DNA of 64,000 bases from Clostridia bacterium (GCA_017443595.1 JAFSYU010000033.1:137414-201413); one strand, 5' to 3'. Positions 52,422 to 61,804 are shown, counted from the stretch's first letter. Made by a program: numbers and translations. The notes: a model not told the origin generated them from the letters alone.

Positions 52422-55358
52422 ATGAAAAAGAAGATAGGGGCGTTATTACTGCTGCTCGTCATGATTTGCGGAGCTGTTCTCACAAGCTGCAACAACAGTA
52501 CCGCGATAATCGAGGAAGATGAAACGAGACGCGCACTGACCATAACCCTGTACTGCATAACGGATGATAAAACAACTCCGGAAGCGATACAGAAAGTTGA
52601 AGACGCCATCAACCAGATAACTAAAAAACGTTATTCAACACAGATAAAACTCCGCCTTTACAAAGAGTCGGAGTATGACAACGTTATAGATAATCTCGTT
52701 GCCGATATCGCACTTGAGGAAAAACAGAAAGCCGATGAAGACGCCATGAACGCTTCAATGGCTAAAGAATCAAGAAGAAAAGCCGCTATCGACAAGCTCA
52801 TATCAATGGATAAAGCTGAGGTCACCACAAGAAAGCTCATTGTATGGGCTACCGAAGGGGACGATGAAGAGACCGAAGAGGCGGACTATACATATGAGAC
52901 CACCCAGAACATATTCGGTGACAGCGTTGAAAAATATCCGGACGCAACGGATACGCAGCTTGACATATTCCTTATCTGCGGCACGGAAAACCTTAACAAA
53001 TACGTAACCGAGGAGCCGTACGCTTCAGACGACGAATCGTTCCTTATTTCCATGGACGAATCTCTGACGCTCAATTCAAAGGCTATAAAACAGTACGTAA
53101 ACGAGACTATACTTTTAGCCGGTAAAGTAGGCAACGTTCAGTACGCCATCCCGACCAACAAGCGTATGGCGGACAAATCCACGTATCTTATACTTGACCG
53201 CGCTCTTATGAAGAAATACGGCTACGGCGAGGATGATATAAGAACGCTCACAAGCGCAAAATTCGCTTCATATCTCGCTCAGATCAAAGAAAACGAAAAA
53301 GACGTTATACCGCTGAAGAACACGCCGGACGCTCCGGGTATCGTATCCCTGTTCGGTGAAGAATCCATATTCGGTACGTACGTTGCAAATACCGCAGTAA
53401 CAGGCTTCAAGGCAGCCCCCAAGAACCTCCTTTCTGCATACCAGTACACAGACCATATAATTTATATGGAACAGTACAAGCGCAACGGCTTTGTTGCCGA
53501 GTCTGAGGATGAAAACGCAAGATACGGCGCTCAGGTCGTAAGCATGACCGAAGATGAAGCGGAAAACTACGATCAAAGCAAATATATAGTCAAAGTCTTA
53601 GGCAAAGGCATGGCCACCACGGAGACGATCGGTCAGTATATGTTCGGCATCAGTAAGTATACAAGAGACGCCAACAGATGCATGGAGATCATAACGCTGC
53701 TTTCGACCAATTCCGAGATCAGAAACCTCCTGCAGTACGGCGTTGAAGGCTATAACTACAGGATCAACGGCGAGACCGGCAGACTTGAACGTATCAATCA
53801 GGAATATATGATGAACATATTTGCAACGGGCAACACGTTCATCGCATATCCGGAAGAATATATGGAAGACGACGTCTGGGAAAAGGACAAAGCCGCCAAC
53901 AGAAGCACGATAGTTTCTCCTTACCTCGGATTCATATTTGAAAAAGAAAAGAACGCGGATCTTGTTGAAAAGATGAAAGAGCTTTCCAAGACCGTGCTCA
54001 ATCAGGTCAAGGAATTTGACGTTGAAAAGAGAAGACTTGAAAAAATAGAAGAGCTGAACAAAGAGTTGACCGACTACAAGAAAGAGGCGGACAAATATAA
54101 AGAACAGCTCGATCTTATAAAAGACACGGCTGAATCTTATCTTAACAGGATCGAAGAAGCCAAAGAGCAGCTTACTCCTTACGCGGAAGCGCTTGCGGCA
54201 GCCAAAGACGCGATCAAGCCGTACGATAAGGAAATAGAAAGCCTCAAAGCGGAGATCAAAGATCTTGAAAAGAAGATATCCGACGAAGAAAAAGTAAAGC
54301 CCACGGAAGATAAACCGGACCTAGCGCCGGACCAGGCTAAGATAGACGGCTGGAAGAAAGAAATAGAAGAAGCGGAGCTCAATATCAGAGCGCAGAGAGG
54401 TTACTCTTACGAGCTGAGAAAAGAACTTGCAGAGGCGCAGGCTGTCTATGACGAGCAGAATAAAACCGTCACGGATATAGAAGCGGAATATGAAGCGCTC
54501 ACCGTCACCGGTATAGACTCATCCGGTAAAGAAGTCGAATATCCGATGAAGACCGCTTACAACGCGAGACTCAACAACTACAACACATTCAACGGCAATG
54601 TTGAAAACATACAGAAAGAAATAGACGCTCTTACCGCTCCCGCACAGAGCAAGCTTGACAAAGAATATGCGGAGCTCAAAGCTCTCATAGAAAGCTCACA
54701 GACGGAATACGATCAGCTGTCTGAAGAATATACGACGCTGAACACACAGGCAAAATCAAGCAAGGAACAGCTTGCCGCAGCGGAAGAAGCCGTCAAGGAA
54801 GCAAAGAAAGCGCTTGAAGAAGCAAAAGCCGCATACGAGGAAAAGAACAAAGACGGTGCGGTAGCGCTCTCCTACGTGGAAGACAAAGAAGAAGAGATAG
54901 CCGCCAATACGGACGAGGCTAAAGCGGAGCAGTTGAACAAAGAGCTGGCTGATCTTACCGCGGCTTACAATAAAGCCGCCGCAGCCGCTTCAGCGGAAAA
55001 GAACAAATACGAATCCGCAAAAGCAACTCTGAGCGCCAAAGAGGCGGCACGCGACGTTATAGCAAATTCCGATACGTTCACGCAGATAGCGGAAATCGAA
55101 GCGCGCATGAGCGAGCTGAACATAGTTCTCAAAAACGCAATGTCCGAATTCGACGGATTCAAGACTAAATCATACGAATACTATGATGAGATAGCGAATA
55201 CGCTTTATACCGAATTCTTTAAGAATACGGTATCGGATCTTGAGGCGAACAACGCAGATTATCAGCAGTTTATGAACGTCGGCGAAGAGCAGGCGGACAA
55301 CGAAAACGGAGTAGTATACATCTATAACGAATGGTACTCATCCATGTACGGCGAATAA
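52422..55358 (+). CDS. Solute-binding-protein-like lipoprotein with long coiled-coil insertion
   Basis: The 978-residue protein starts with a lipoprotein signal peptide (lipobox L-T-S-C near residue 23). Residues about 40-520 resemble the family 1 extracellular solute-binding proteins of Clostridia: T-I-T-L-Y-C-I-T-D-D-K-T-T-P-E-A-I near residue 42 and a late I-V-S-P-Y-L-G-F. From about 526 to 915 the sequence is a nearly continuous Glu/Lys/Ala heptad coiled coil with one non-helical break near 705-720. The last 60 residues return to S-D-L-E-A-N-N-A-D-Y and Y-N-E-W, the normal tail of such binding proteins, so the coil looks inserted. No permease genes are near. AGGAGG lies 12 bases upstream of the ATG. 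Confidence 0.7.
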   Translation: MKKKIGALLLLLVMICGAVLTSCNNSTAIIEEDETRRALTITLYCITDDKTTPEAIQKVEDAINQITKKRYSTQIKLRLYKESEYDNVIDNLVADIALEEKQKADEDAMNASMAKESRRKAAIDKLISMDKAEVTTRKLIVWATEGDDEETEEADYTYETTQNIFGDSVEKYPDATDTQLDIFLICGTENLNKYVTEEPYASDDESFLISMDESLTLNSKAIKQYVNETILLAGKVGNVQYAIPTNKRMADKSTYLILDRALMKKYGYGEDDIRTLTSAKFASYLAQIKENEKDVIPLKNTPDAPGIVSLFGEESIFGTYVANTAVTGFKAAPKNLLSAYQYTDHIIYMEQYKRNGFVAESEDENARYGAQVVSMTEDEAENYDQSKYIVKVLGKGMATTETIGQYMFGISKYTRDANRCMEIITLLSTNSEIRNLLQYGVEGYNYRINGETGRLERINQEYMMNIFATGNTFIAYPEEYMEDDVWEKDKAANRSTIVSPYLGFIFEKEKNADLVEKMKELSKTVLNQVKEFDVEKRRLEKIEELNKELTDYKKEADKYKEQLDLIKDTAESYLNRIEEAKEQLTPYAEALAAAKDAIKPYDKEIESLKAEIKDLEKKISDEEKVKPTEDKPDLAPDQAKIDGWKKEIEEAELNIRAQRGYSYELRKELAEAQAVYDEQNKTVTDIEAEYEALTVTGIDSSGKEVEYPMKTAYNARLNNYNTFNGNVENIQKEIDALTAPAQSKLDKEYAELKALIESSQTEYDQLSEEYTTLNTQAKSSKEQLAAAEEAVKEAKKALEEAKAAYEEKNKDGAVALSYVEDKEEEIAANTDEAKAEQLNKELADLTAAYNKAAAAASAEKNKYESAKATLSAKEAARDVIANSDTFTQIAEIEARMSELNIVLKNAMSEFDGFKTKSYEYYDEIANTLYTEFFKNTVSDLEANNADYQQFMNVGEEQADNENGVVYIYNEWYSSMYGE

Positions 55359-55365
55359 AAACGAT

Positions 55366-55392
55366 CACCCGGCTTAAAAGCCGGGTGTTTTT
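55366..55392 (+). terminator. Intrinsic terminator
   Basis: CACCCGGCTT (55366-55375) pairs with AAGCCGGGTG (55378-55387), followed by T5. Confidence 0.92.
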
Positions 55393-55456
55393 ATGGAATT
55401 ATAAGGAATTTTAAGCAAAAAAAGGTAAGAAAAATCAAAAAAAATCAAACAAATGA

Positions 55457-55485
55457 TTGACAAATATGATATATTATAGTATAAT
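55457..55485 (+). promoter_or_regulatory. Sigma-A promoter of the HU gene
   Basis: Perfect TTGACA (55457-55462), 17-base spacer and TATAAT (55480-55485). A strong consensus promoter fits an abundant protein. Confidence 0.92.
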
Positions 55486-55517
55486 ACATATGAAAACTTT
55501 ATTCAGGAGGAATAAAA

Positions 55518-55796
55518 ATGAATAAGACACAATTTATCAGCGCAGTAGCAAAGAAAGCTGCCGTAGATGCCAAGACCGCAGACGCATGCGTAAACGCAGT
55601 TATAGCTGTTGTTGAAGCTTCCCTTAAGAAGGGTGAAAAAGTTCAGATAACCGGTTTCGGTACGTTTGACGTACGCAAGCGCAGCGCAAGGACCGGCAAG
55701 AACCCGAGAACGGGCGAAGCCGTTAAGATCAAAGCAAGCAAGGCTCCCGCTTTCAAAGCCGGACAGACGCTCAAGAACGCTGTCAACAAGAAATAA
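55518..55796 (+). CDS. hup: DNA-binding protein HU
   Basis: The 92-residue histone-like protein shows the HU pattern: M-N-K-T-Q-F-I, V-Q-I-T-G-F-G-T-F near residue 43, R-K-R-S-A-R-T-G-K-N-P-R-T-G and F-K-A-G-Q-T-L-K near the end. It bends and compacts DNA. CAGGAGG lies 7 bases upstream. It is a single-gene transcript with its own promoter and terminator. Confidence 0.97.
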   Translation: MNKTQFISAVAKKAAVDAKTADACVNAVIAVVEASLKKGEKVQITGFGTFDVRKRSARTGKNPRTGEAVKIKASKAPAFKAGQTLKNAVNKK

Positions 55797-55812
55797 TCAA
55801 ATTTAACAAAAA

Positions 55813-55838
55813 CACCGCGAAAATCGCGGTGTTTTTTT
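55813..55838 (+). terminator. Intrinsic terminator of hup
   Basis: CACCGCGA (55813-55820) pairs with TCGCGGTG (55824-55831), followed by T7. Confidence 0.93.
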
Positions 55839-55851
55839 ATATCAAAACGTA

Positions 55852-55899
55852 TTGACAAATCCCGTATTATGTGGTATCATATGAACAAATGAACATATG
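55852..55899 (+). promoter_or_regulatory. Promoter and operator of the metal efflux operon
   Basis: TTGACA (55852-55857), 17-base spacer and TATCAT (55875-55880). Overlapping the -10 and start site is an inverted repeat with CATATG arms (55878-55883 and 55894-55899) around a A+T-rich centre, also containing ATGAAC twice. This is the expected kind and place of an ArsR/SmtB operator; the repressor gene follows directly. Confidence 0.8.
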
Positions 55900-55916
55900 T
55901 TATAAAAGAGGCGGAT

Positions 55917-56249
55917 ATGAAAAATCACGATCACTCGGAAATATTAAAAGACGTAGCGGGGCAAATGCCCCTGGATGAAGAGCTTGCGGAGCTCTCGGAG
56001 CTGTTTTCCGTATTCGGAGACAGTACGAGGATAAAGATACTGTGGGCGTTGTTTGAGCGCGAAATGTGCGTATGCGCCATTGCGGAGCTTTTGAAAATGA
56101 CGCAGTCGGCAATATCACATCAGCTGAAACTTCTGCGGCACGCAAAACTCGTAGGCAGCCGACGCGAAGGCAAAACGGTCTATTATTATCTGGCTGACGA
56201 TCACGTTAGAAGCATTATCGGCCAGGGAATGGAACATATTTCGGAATAG
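55917..56249 (+). CDS. ArsR/SmtB-family metal-sensing repressor
   Basis: The 110-residue winged-helix protein has the SmtB order: F-G-D-S-T-R-I-K-I-L, the C-V-C metal motif near residue 43-45 and the recognition helix M-T-Q-S-A-I-S-H-Q-L-K-L-L. The last helix has D-x-H-x10-H-x2-E, close to the alpha-5 zinc site of CzrA/SmtB. Both the CadC-like Cys site and the alpha-5 site are thus present, pointing to Zn/Cd/Pb/Co sensing. AGAGGCGG lies upstream. It precedes a metal ATPase by 11 bases. Confidence 0.93.
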   Translation: MKNHDHSEILKDVAGQMPLDEELAELSELFSVFGDSTRIKILWALFEREMCVCAIAELLKMTQSAISHQLKLLRHAKLVGSRREGKTVYYYLADDHVRSIIGQGMEHISE

Positions 56250-56260
56250 AGGATAAAGCT

Positions 56261-58213
56261 ATGAAAGACGAAAAAGAACATAAACACTGCGAATGCGAAG
56301 TGCATGAACATAAACACGGACATGATCACGGTCACGATCACGGTCACGATCACGGACATGATCAAGGTCACGGTCACGATCACGGCGGTGAGGAAGACAG
56401 AAAAACCGAGATAATAAAAATAGTTATATCCTGCGTTCTGTTTGCCGCGGCTCTGATAGTTGAGCATCTTATCAAGCTGCCGATGATGGTATATCTTATC
56501 CTTTATATCGCCGCTTTTGCCGTTACCGGCATAGGCGTTATCATCACAGCCGTAAAGCGCATTATAAAGAAAGATATTTTTAATGAATGTACGCTTATGA
56601 CCGTGGCTTCCGTCGGCGCGTTTTTTACCGGATCTTTTTCGGAAGCGGCGGCTGTTATGATACTGTACAGCTTCGGTGAGTTTTTGCAGGATCTTGCCGT
56701 TGATAAAAGCAGAGATTCAATAGAAACGCTGATAGACGTTATGCCCAAACAGGCGGAAGTGTACCGCGACGGAAAGATAGTTGAAGTACCGGCAAACGAG
56801 GTTTGCACAGGCGATACTGTAATAGTAAAACCCGGCAAAAAAGTAGCTGTGGACGGCAGGATCATATCAGGCTCCGCGTCATTTGACACGTCCGCTATTA
56901 CGGGCGAATCTTTCCCGCGCGATCTGTCGGCGGGCGACAGTGTAATGAGCGGATATATAGATCTTAACGGCGAAGTTGAATTTGAAGCGACGGCTGAATA
57001 CGATAATTCCGCGGCGGCGCGCATAGCCGCTCTGATCGAAGGCGCTGAAGCCAAAAAAGCAAAAACGGAGAGCTTTATAAACAAATTCGCGTCGGTTTAT
57101 ACGCCGGTAGTTATAATACTTGCGTTTGTTGTCGCAATATTGCCGCCGCTGTTCGATCAGCAGTGGAAAACGTGGATACACAGAGCGCTTACTTTCCTTG
57201 TCGTTTCGTGCCCGTGCGCGCTTGTTATATCGGTCCCGCTTACGTTCTTTGCGGGAGTCGGCGCGGCGTCGAGAAACGGAATACTCGTCAAAGGCACGGA
57301 ATATCTTGAGGCGCTGTCCAAAGCGGAAATATTCGCGTTCGACAAGACCGGCACGCTTACAAAAGGCAGCTTCTCGGTATCGGAAATATGCGCTGTATCC
57401 GATAAAAACGAACTGATAAATACCGTTTGCAGTATTGAAGCGCATTCAAATCACCCGATCGCAAAAGCGCTGTCCGGACTTGATTATAATAAGATAGACG
57501 TTACGGAAGTAAAAGAAATATCCGGCGAAGGGATAGTTTGCCTATCTGATAACAAGCCCTGCGCCGCAGGCAACGGAAAGCTGATGAAAAGATACGGTAT
57601 TGACGTTGAATTCAAATCAAATACAGCCGTTCACGCCTGCCTTGACGGAAAGTATTTAGGCTATATTTCGCTTAAAGACGAGGTAAAGGACAATGCCGAA
57701 GAGTCCGTCGGAAAGCTGAAAGAGCTCGGAATAAAAAAGACCGTAATGCTGTCCGGAGATATTAAAAATTCCGCTGAAAATGCGGCTTCGGAAGTTGGTA
57801 TAGATCAGGTAAGCGCTGAGCTTTTGCCGGAACAGAAGACGGCGGAGATGGAAAAACTGATTTCCGAAGGAAAGACCGCTTACGTAGGCGACGGCATAAA
57901 CGACGCGGCGGTGCTCGCGCGCGCTGACGTAGGCATAGCCATGGGCGCGCTCGGCTCCGATACGGCGATAGAAGCGGCGGATATAGTGCTGACGGACGAC
58001 AATTTGGCCAAGCTGCCGAAAGCCATGAAAATCTCAAAAAAGACGGTAAGCATTGCAAGGCAGAACATAATATTTGCAATAGCGGTAAAAGTAATAATTC
58101 TCGTTCTGAGCTTTTTCGGCATATCCGATATAATGTGGCTCGCGGTATTCGCGGACACAGGCGTGGCGCTCCTGTGCGCCGCAAACGCAATGAGGGCGAT
58201 GAAATGCAGATAA
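56261..58213 (+). CDS. P1B-type metal-exporting ATPase with His-rich N-terminus
   Basis: The 650-residue pump exports Zn2+/Cd2+ (or Pb2+/Co2+). It has a His/Gly/Asp-rich segment at residues 8-47 in place of the usual Cys-based HMA domain, then transmembrane helices, the T-G-E-S actuator motif, S-C-P-C-A-L near residue 313, the phosphorylation site D-K-T-G-T near residue 362 and G-D-G-I-N-D near residue 547. The C-P-C motif is typical of the Zn/Cd/Pb class and of Cu pumps. The regulator just upstream supports Zn/Cd. It overlaps the DUF1284 gene by 10 bases. Confidence 0.94.
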   Translation: MKDEKEHKHCECEVHEHKHGHDHGHDHGHDHGHDQGHGHDHGGEEDRKTEIIKIVISCVLFAAALIVEHLIKLPMMVYLILYIAAFAVTGIGVIITAVKRIIKKDIFNECTLMTVASVGAFFTGSFSEAAAVMILYSFGEFLQDLAVDKSRDSIETLIDVMPKQAEVYRDGKIVEVPANEVCTGDTVIVKPGKKVAVDGRIISGSASFDTSAITGESFPRDLSAGDSVMSGYIDLNGEVEFEATAEYDNSAAARIAALIEGAEAKKAKTESFINKFASVYTPVVIILAFVVAILPPLFDQQWKTWIHRALTFLVVSCPCALVISVPLTFFAGVGAASRNGILVKGTEYLEALSKAEIFAFDKTGTLTKGSFSVSEICAVSDKNELINTVCSIEAHSNHPIAKALSGLDYNKIDVTEVKEISGEGIVCLSDNKPCAAGNGKLMKRYGIDVEFKSNTAVHACLDGKYLGYISLKDEVKDNAEESVGKLKELGIKKTVMLSGDIKNSAENAASEVGIDQVSAELLPEQKTAEMEKLISEGKTAYVGDGINDAAVLARADVGIAMGALGSDTAIEAADIVLTDDNLAKLPKAMKISKKTVSIARQNIIFAIAVKVIILVLSFFGISDIMWLAVFADTGVALLCAANAMRAMKCR

Positions 58214-58593
58214 GACCGCATCACCTTTTATGCATGGGCAGTTTTGTAGGCAAAGGCTACAGCGATGAATTCACCGAAAATATGTGCCGCGTTATAACGG
58301 CGCTTGAAAACGGAGAAAACATAATTCTGGTAAACGGCGCGGACGATATTTGCCGCGCCTGCCCGTTCAATAATAACGGTATTTGTAAAGACAAAGAAAA
58401 AGTTGACCGCTATGATAAAGCCGTAATGGACGCGTTATCGCTTGAATACGGCGGATTATACGCGTACGGCGATATAGGAAATGAAGTAATAAACAAGATC
58501 TGCCGCAAAGACAAACTGTCTGTAATATGCGGAGATTGTGAATGGTCGGAGCTGTGCGGCAGAATATATCAAAACAAATTGCAGAAATTTTAA
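58204..58593 (+). CDS. DUF1284 domain protein
   Basis: The ATG at 58204 lies within the end of the ATPase gene; GAGGG is upstream. The 129-residue protein begins I-R-P-H-H-L-L-C and has C-R-A-C-P-F near residue 55 and two further Cys pairs at the end (C-G-D-C-E-W, C-G). DUF1284 is thought to be a metal- or iron-sulfur-binding protein of unknown role. A longer upstream frame has no start with support. Its position in a metal export operon is suggestive only. Confidence 0.85.
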   Translation: MQIRPHHLLCMGSFVGKGYSDEFTENMCRVITALENGENIILVNGADDICRACPFNNNGICKDKEKVDRYDKAVMDALSLEYGGLYAYGDIGNEVINKICRKDKLSVICGDCEWSELCGRIYQNKLQKF

Positions 58594-58602
58594 AAAAAAG
58601 TC

Positions 58603-58631
58603 TTGACAAGTCAGCTTTAATTTGATATAAT
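58603..58631 (+). promoter_or_regulatory. tRNA-Thr promoter
   Basis: Perfect TTGACA (58603-58608), 17-base spacer and TATAAT (58626-58631), 20 bases before the tRNA. No terminator separates it from DUF1284. Confidence 0.93.
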
Positions 58632-58650
58632 ATGCGCGTTGCCGCAAAGC

Positions 58651-58726
<76 letters not shown>

Positions 58727-58733
58727 TAAAAAA

Positions 58734-58757
58734 ACCTCGCTTATGCGAGGTTTTTTT
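58734..58757. terminator. Bidirectional terminator after tRNA-Thr
   Basis: ACCTCGC (58734-58740) pairs with GCGAGGT (58745-58751), with A-rich and T-rich flanks. It can end the tRNA transcript and the converging glycosidase-like gene. Confidence 0.92.
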
Positions 58758-58770
58758 ATGCTATTGTTGT

Positions 58771-61296
58771 TTATTTTTTCTTTCTTGTGACCATGACGAT
58801 AATGATTATTACAGCGATGACCGCGACGGCTGAGGCGGCAACAATGATAACGGTGTTTGTATTATTTGTTTTGCCGTCCGTCCGGTCGTCTGTATTTGTT
58901 TCCGTTTCGGTTTCCGTATCAAGCGTATGTTCGGGTTCCGCGCCGTCGTCCTTGAAAGTATAAACGTATTTGAATCTGCCGCCCGGGGCGACGTCGCCTG
59001 TGCGGTAGAAGTCAAGTATCTCGCCTTTGAACTCGCCCGAGCCGTCCTCATCCTGCACGTTATCCGTCCACTTGAAGCAGAGCCTGTAATCCTTATCCGT
59101 TATGCCTATGTCTTTTTTGGCTACCCTCACGGTCATTCTGTCGCCGTCCACGCTGTAATCAACGGCTGAAACGTCTACCGTATCAAAACCGTTTCCGGTG
59201 AATTTCTGCAAATATGCCCTGTCTTTTTCCGCCTGTTTTTTGCCTATAACGTAATCAAACGTCTCCCAGCCGGTATTGCCGTCATCGGAATCTATATAAA
59301 GATTCATCCAGTTTCTGTCCGTATACGGCGTTATATCCGCCGCGCATTTTACGGTGAAGTAGATATATTCGTTATCCGACGTTACTGCGGCGTCCGTAAA
59401 GTCGTTTCTGCCGCTTTGATCGGTGTAATAGTACGATCCGTAACCCTTTGCGTCTCTGTTGCCCGTGTTGTTCTGATACGCGGTATAAACAGCCTGTACG
59501 TTATCCCATTGCGAAGAGCCGCCGTTTAGGTCTATCGTCTTTTTATCGGTATATACCGGCGTTTTTTCGCAGCCTTTGAACTTGCGTATGTAATATACCA
59601 TCTGATAATAATAGTTATCGCGCAGCCTGCCTTTCGTTGGCTCTATATCGCGGCTGAATTCATCGTTGAATTCGTCAGGGAACGCGTTTTTGACGCCGCA
59701 CCATTCATCGTATCTGCCCGCTATCCATTCGTTCCATCCGGTAATGAATATGACTTTCGGATCAACTGATATAGCGTATTCAAACTGTTCTGCAAAGTTG
59801 GCGCCGTATTTGACGGCGTCCGGCTGCGTGTCGATACCTTTTGACGTGTAGGTTCTGCCTATTATGTTTTCGCCATTCATCGCGGAGAGCTGGTGTGTTA
59901 CGTAATTGTGGTTGACAGCCACGCCTACCGTTATCTGTTCAACGTCCGATTTACCTTTTGCAAGGTATCTCGTCTGCGGATATACGGAAAGCCAGCCCCA
60001 CATATCTCTGATCTTTGCCTGCGTTTTATACCCGGGCTGAGGCGCGCGGAACGTGAAGAACTCTTTTATCGCAGCGTTTAAATCATCGTCTCTTTGCATA
60101 AATTCGCGGCTGCACATCACCATGGGTTTTCCGTCAAAATAAAACCAAAGCTTCTGATATCTGCCTCTTTGATAAATATCCTGGTACAGCATCCTCATCT
60201 GCGTTTCAGCGCTTTTCTGATCGCCGAAGGGGAGTAAAAATGAGATCTTGGGAACGTTTACGCCGTCGTTGTACGCTTCTTCAAAAACTTCAAAAATGTG
60301 CTGATAACTGTCTTTGAACGTAAACGTGCCGTTCGTATTGTCAAAGAATATTACGTCAACACCCGCGTCTGCAAGTAATTCCGCATGCCTGCGGAGTACC
60401 CAGCGGTCGTTTGTTTTGTAATATCCGTATATTGACTCGTTCCAGAAATGGACCGTCGGACTTGTAGGCCATACGGAGTTGTTATAATCGTTTATCGACT
60501 CCGGATGCTCGTCCATGACTTTCTGGACGTTCAGCGGCTCGCCGCCGTCCTGAGATACGTGCCAGGACCAGTAAAACAGCGCGACGATCTTGTCGTCCTT
60601 TACGCCGCCCGCGTCTTCATACGTCGGCAAAGTCCTGCCGAGCTCGTCTGTCGCCGCCCAGGTCGTAGGATGAGAGGCTCTTGCTATGACCGCGCTGTCG
60701 CTGTCCGGCACGTACTGATCCGGAACGGTGACGTCTCCCGTTGAGTAGGACGGTTCTACTTCAAAAAACGGATCCGTTACGTCTGAGGTGAAGCTGACCG
60801 TCACGTTTATATCGCCCTTGCCTTCCGCGCCGTCAGCGTATACGAGACCGTGACCGGCGTCGTTGGTCTCCCATTTCCAGACGCAGAGCTGAGAGTAATC
60901 GTTTGTGACGAGTATAAGATACTCGCCTTTCGGCTGTGCGTCAAACTCCATCGTATGCTTCAAATTGTCCTTTACGGGATCGAACTGCTTTGATGCGACG
61001 GGAGCGGAGCGCACGGTATCGTCATAGTTGTCAGCCCATTTGTAAAGCTCAACCGTAGCCTTGCTGTCGGACTTGGTGTAAGTGCTGAGCCTTACCGAAA
61101 CGGCGGTAAATTCACCGTTTATGCCGAGCCTTACGCCGTAGCACGTGCCTAACGGGATATTGGTGTCTCTGCCTTCGCCTTCGCTGCCGTACGCGTTTTT
61201 ATCATAGCGTTTGCCGGCGGCAAAAAACGCGGCGGCGCATGATAAAACGGTCGCGGCGCAGAGTAATACGCATATAAACTGCAAGATCCTTTTCAT
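58771..61296 (-). CDS. Secreted GH99-like/WbsX-type glycosidase-like surface protein
   Basis: From the ATG at 61296 (AAAGGA upstream) the 841-residue protein has a Sec signal peptide and a beta-rich region to about residue 200. A region at about 220-560 reads A-L-F-Y-W-S-W-H, V-D-V-I-F-F-D-N-T-N, F-I-T-G-W-N-E-W, a pattern of glycoside hydrolase families GH71/GH99-like (TIM barrel). A DOMON/CBM9-like domain (about 600-770), a Thr/Glu-rich linker and a C-terminal transmembrane helix with R-K-K-K complete it. It is probably a surface-anchored glycosidase for complex glycans; the substrate is unknown. Confidence 0.75.
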   Translation of the reverse strand: MKRILQFICVLLCAATVLSCAAAFFAAGKRYDKNAYGSEGEGRDTNIPLGTCYGVRLGINGEFTAVSVRLSTYTKSDSKATVELYKWADNYDDTVRSAPVASKQFDPVKDNLKHTMEFDAQPKGEYLILVTNDYSQLCVWKWETNDAGHGLVYADGAEGKGDINVTVSFTSDVTDPFFEVEPSYSTGDVTVPDQYVPDSDSAVIARASHPTTWAATDELGRTLPTYEDAGGVKDDKIVALFYWSWHVSQDGGEPLNVQKVMDEHPESINDYNNSVWPTSPTVHFWNESIYGYYKTNDRWVLRRHAELLADAGVDVIFFDNTNGTFTFKDSYQHIFEVFEEAYNDGVNVPKISFLLPFGDQKSAETQMRMLYQDIYQRGRYQKLWFYFDGKPMVMCSREFMQRDDDLNAAIKEFFTFRAPQPGYKTQAKIRDMWGWLSVYPQTRYLAKGKSDVEQITVGVAVNHNYVTHQLSAMNGENIIGRTYTSKGIDTQPDAVKYGANFAEQFEYAISVDPKVIFITGWNEWIAGRYDEWCGVKNAFPDEFNDEFSRDIEPTKGRLRDNYYYQMVYYIRKFKGCEKTPVYTDKKTIDLNGGSSQWDNVQAVYTAYQNNTGNRDAKGYGSYYYTDQSGRNDFTDAAVTSDNEYIYFTVKCAADITPYTDRNWMNLYIDSDDGNTGWETFDYVIGKKQAEKDRAYLQKFTGNGFDTVDVSAVDYSVDGDRMTVRVAKKDIGITDKDYRLCFKWTDNVQDEDGSGEFKGEILDFYRTGDVAPGGRFKYVYTFKDDGAEPEHTLDTETETETNTDDRTDGKTNNTNTVIIVAASAVAVIAVIIIIVMVTRKKK

Positions 61297-61360
61297 AGCG
61301 GTATCCTTTGTATTTTTTTCTTTATTATACAAAGAAAATTAAGTCAAGTCAAGAGAAAAA

Positions 61361-61804
61361 TCAAAAAATGACCTTGATAATATAATATATTATTCCGTAG
61401 ATGACGCTTGCCGCCGTGCCATAGAGTATGACAGGACCGGCGACCGTAAATACTTTTGCGCCCACCCCGGTGATAAATCCCTCGCTTTTAGCGTCTATAG
61501 ACTGAGAGATCATGGAGTTTGCAAATCCGGTAACGGGAACAAGAGTTCCGGCGCCGGCGTGCTTTGCAATACTGTCAAAAACTCCTATTCCCGTCAATAT
61601 GGCGGTCAGTAAAATAAGCGTCATGGAAGATATAGCGGCGCAGATCTTTTCACTTGCGCCGGAAAGTGAATATAAGTCAAAAAACAGCTCGCCGATACAG
61701 CAGATCAAGCCGCCGGATACAAACGCTTTTATACAGCATAAAAGCGTATTTGTCTTTTTTGCGTGCTTTTTTACGTATTTGCCGTAAACCTGAGGATCGT
61801 TCAT
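61361..61804 (-). CDS. spoVAC: Stage V sporulation protein AC
   Basis: The 147-residue membrane protein fits SpoVAC, part of the channel that moves dipicolinate into spores: an N-terminal K-K-H-A-K-K-T-N, A-F-V-S-G-G-L-I-C-C-I-G near residue 29, G-I-G-V-F-D near residue 72 and V-P-V-T-G-F-A-N-S-M near residue 89. AAGGAGT precedes the start. spoVAD and spoVAE, its usual partners, are not in this window. A possible sigma-G promoter is upstream. Confidence 0.9.
   Translation of the reverse strand: MNDPQVYGKYVKKHAKKTNTLLCCIKAFVSGGLICCIGELFFDLYSLSGASEKICAAISSMTLILLTAILTGIGVFDSIAKHAGAGTLVPVTGFANSMISQSIDAKSEGFITGVGAKVFTVAGPVILYGTAASVIYGIIYYIIKVIF

Noticed and set aside
56300..56390. Tandem DNA repeat with GGTCACGATCAC units
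   Set aside because: It is in frame with the His-Asp-His-Gly protein repeat of the metal ATPase and needs no other explanation.
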